Of a DNA stretch of 64,000 bases, positions 63,047 to 64,000 are shown piece after piece (the first letter of the stretch is position 1; each line of letters begins with the position of its first letter). Position numbers and translations under genes: made by a program. The DNA comes from an uncultured Chitinophagaceae bacterium (GTDB taxonomy: Bacteria > Bacteroidota > Bacteroidia > Chitinophagales > Chitinophagaceae): NCBI GenBank assembly GCA_946885665.1, contig CAMPGT010000001.1:1-64000 (forward strand). The letters are read 5' to 3'. The notes beneath the pieces were generated by a model. The model worked only from the letters and a program-made list of their open reading frames with translations, was not told where the DNA came from and ran no database searches.

Positions 63047-64000
63047 TCACGCCTCCCGCAACACCTCCTCCCGCACAGCGTCCAAAAACTCATCCGCATC
63101 TTTCTTCCGCAGCGCGAGCGATGGCAACAAACGAATCACATTGGGTTTCGCCTCGCCGGTAAAAATCTTGTGATTCCACAACAGGTTTTTCCTAAGGTCA
63201 TTGAATGCTTCCTGCACGTCAAAACCAATCATCAACCCCCGGCCACGTACATTATTCAATACGGAAATCTGTTTGAGTTCATTGATGAGATAGTCGCCCG
63301 TTGTCCGCGCATTTTCCATCAGCTTCTCTTCCTTCATCACCTCCAGTACGGCAAGCGCCGCCGCACATGCCAGGTGATTGCCACCGAACGTAGTGCCGAG
63401 CATGCCGTGCTTTGCCTTGATTTTGGGAGAGATGATGATGCCGCCAACAGGGAAACCATTTCCCATGCCTTTCGCCATCGTGTAGATGTCGGCATCTACA
63501 CCAGCATAATCATGTGAAAAGAATTTGCCGGTTCTTCCATAACCGCACTGCACGCTGTCGGCAATGAACACCGCATTGTGCTTGTCGCACAGGTTGCGGA
63601 TGGCGCGTAAAAATTCTGCATCGGCCACGTTGATGCCGCCAACGCCCTGTATGCCCTCGATGATCACCGAAGAAATTTCATTGCCCTTTTCGCTGAATTT
63701 TTTTTCGAGTGCCTCAACGTCATTGAAGGGCACGAACGCAACATTATCCGTTTCGTTTACGGGTGCAACGATGGCACGGTTATCCGTTGCCGCCACAGCA
63801 AGCGATGTTCTTCCATGAAAGGATTTACTGAAAGCGATCACTTTCTTTCTTCCATTGTGGAACGATGCAAGTTTCAATGCGTTTTCATTTGCTTCTGCAC
63901 CTGAGTTGCACAGGAAAAGGCTGTAATCGGGCCTGCCGCTCAGTTCTCCCAGTTTGCGCGCAAGTTCCTGCTGCAACGGGATCTTTACTGAATTTGAATA
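63047..64000 (-). CDS. argD: Acylornithine aminotransferase, C-terminal part (cut by window edge)
   Basis: PLP-dependent class III aminotransferase acting on N-acetyl- or N-succinylornithine in arginine synthesis. The gene enters from the right edge, so its N-terminus is missing; 317 codons are visible. LFLCNSGAEANENALKLA, SFHGRTSLAVAATDN, FIADSVQCGYGRTGKFFSHDY, and the PLP Lys in YTMAKGMGNGFPVGG are standard, as are GTFGGNHLACAAALAVLEV and RGRGLMIGFDV. First visible gene of the arg run on this strand. Confidence 0.96.
   Translation of the reverse strand, partial: YSNSVKIPLQQELARKLGELSGRPDYSLFLCNSGAEANENALKLASFHNGRKKVIAFSKSFHGRTSLAVAATDNRAIVAPVNETDNVAFVPFNDVEALEKKFSEKGNEISSVIIEGIQGVGGINVADAEFLRAIRNLCDKHNAVFIADSVQCGYGRTGKFFSHDYAGVDADIYTMAKGMGNGFPVGGIIISPKIKAKHGMLGTTFGGNHLACAAALAVLEVMKEEKLMENARTTGDYLINELKQISVLNNVRGRGLMIGFDVQEAFNDLRKNLLWNHKIFTGEAKPNVIRLLPSLALRKKDADEFLDAVREEVLREA

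Overview
The window looks like chromosomal DNA of a Bacteroidota bacterium, most likely Chitinophagaceae or a close relative. Evidence: many genes are preceded by the Bacteroidota sigma-factor -7 element (TAnnTTTG); there is a TonB-dependent receptor with a carboxypeptidase-regulatory-like N-terminus, a secreted protein with a type IX secretion C-terminal domain, DUF3078 and DUF4783 proteins, a three-domain IspG, an N-succinylornithine-type carbamoyltransferase, and almost no Shine-Dalgarno sequences. It is a housekeeping region: no prophage, insertion sequence, CRISPR array, rRNA or tRNA was seen, and no gene-free stretch exceeds about 300 bases.

Layout. 1-9.7 kb: gpmI (cut by the left edge), a DUF4783 protein, nadC, SUI1, isocitrate dehydrogenase, apaG, a POT-OPT peptide-transporter pair and purD. 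9.8-16.8 kb: the cell-elongation operon mreB-mreC-mreD-mrdA-rodA, then the C-terminal half of a split transketolase. 16.9-19.7 kb: a metallo-beta-lactamase-fold hydrolase, galE and rmlA. 19.8-30.8 kb: a phosphate locus with a Pit transporter and DUF47 partner, a phosphate-selective-type porin, a TonB receptor with a beta-helix lipoprotein, and phoB-phoR, tied together by Pho-box-like 11-bp direct repeats. 30.8-34.9 kb: a secreted protein with a possible clan-CD-type His/Cys pair, and an ABC exporter. 34.9-39.1 kb: atpBEFHA, ended by a strong terminator with no atpG. 39.3-45.3 kb: small secreted or hypothetical proteins, an amidohydrolase, an outer-membrane barrel, a class D beta-lactamase homologue lacking key catalytic residues, and a BatB-BatC pair. 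45.3-56.2 kb: ispG, the transketolase N-terminal half, a WecA-like transferase, frr, mscL, a DUF3078 protein, scpA, dxs and a LytS/LytR-type two-component system. 56.2-64 kb: an FkbM methyltransferase, a GH9 glycosidase and an arginine cluster transcribed as argD-argF'-argB-argE-argH (argD cut by the right edge).

The most striking unexplained structure is a family of intergenic repeats: tandem heptamers of changing sequence but constant 7-bp register, at nine sites, several associated with a 40-bp GC-rich hairpin core. The arrays repeatedly begin at or contain the stop codon of the adjacent gene, and in argB they encode the protein's C-terminus. Other points of note are the four-copy Pho-box array, the degenerate class D beta-lactamase, the split transketolase 30 kb apart, a hairpin between atpE and atpF, and Val90 at the specificity position of the succinylornithine carbamoyltransferase. 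All functional statements rest on reading motifs by eye; no database search was run.
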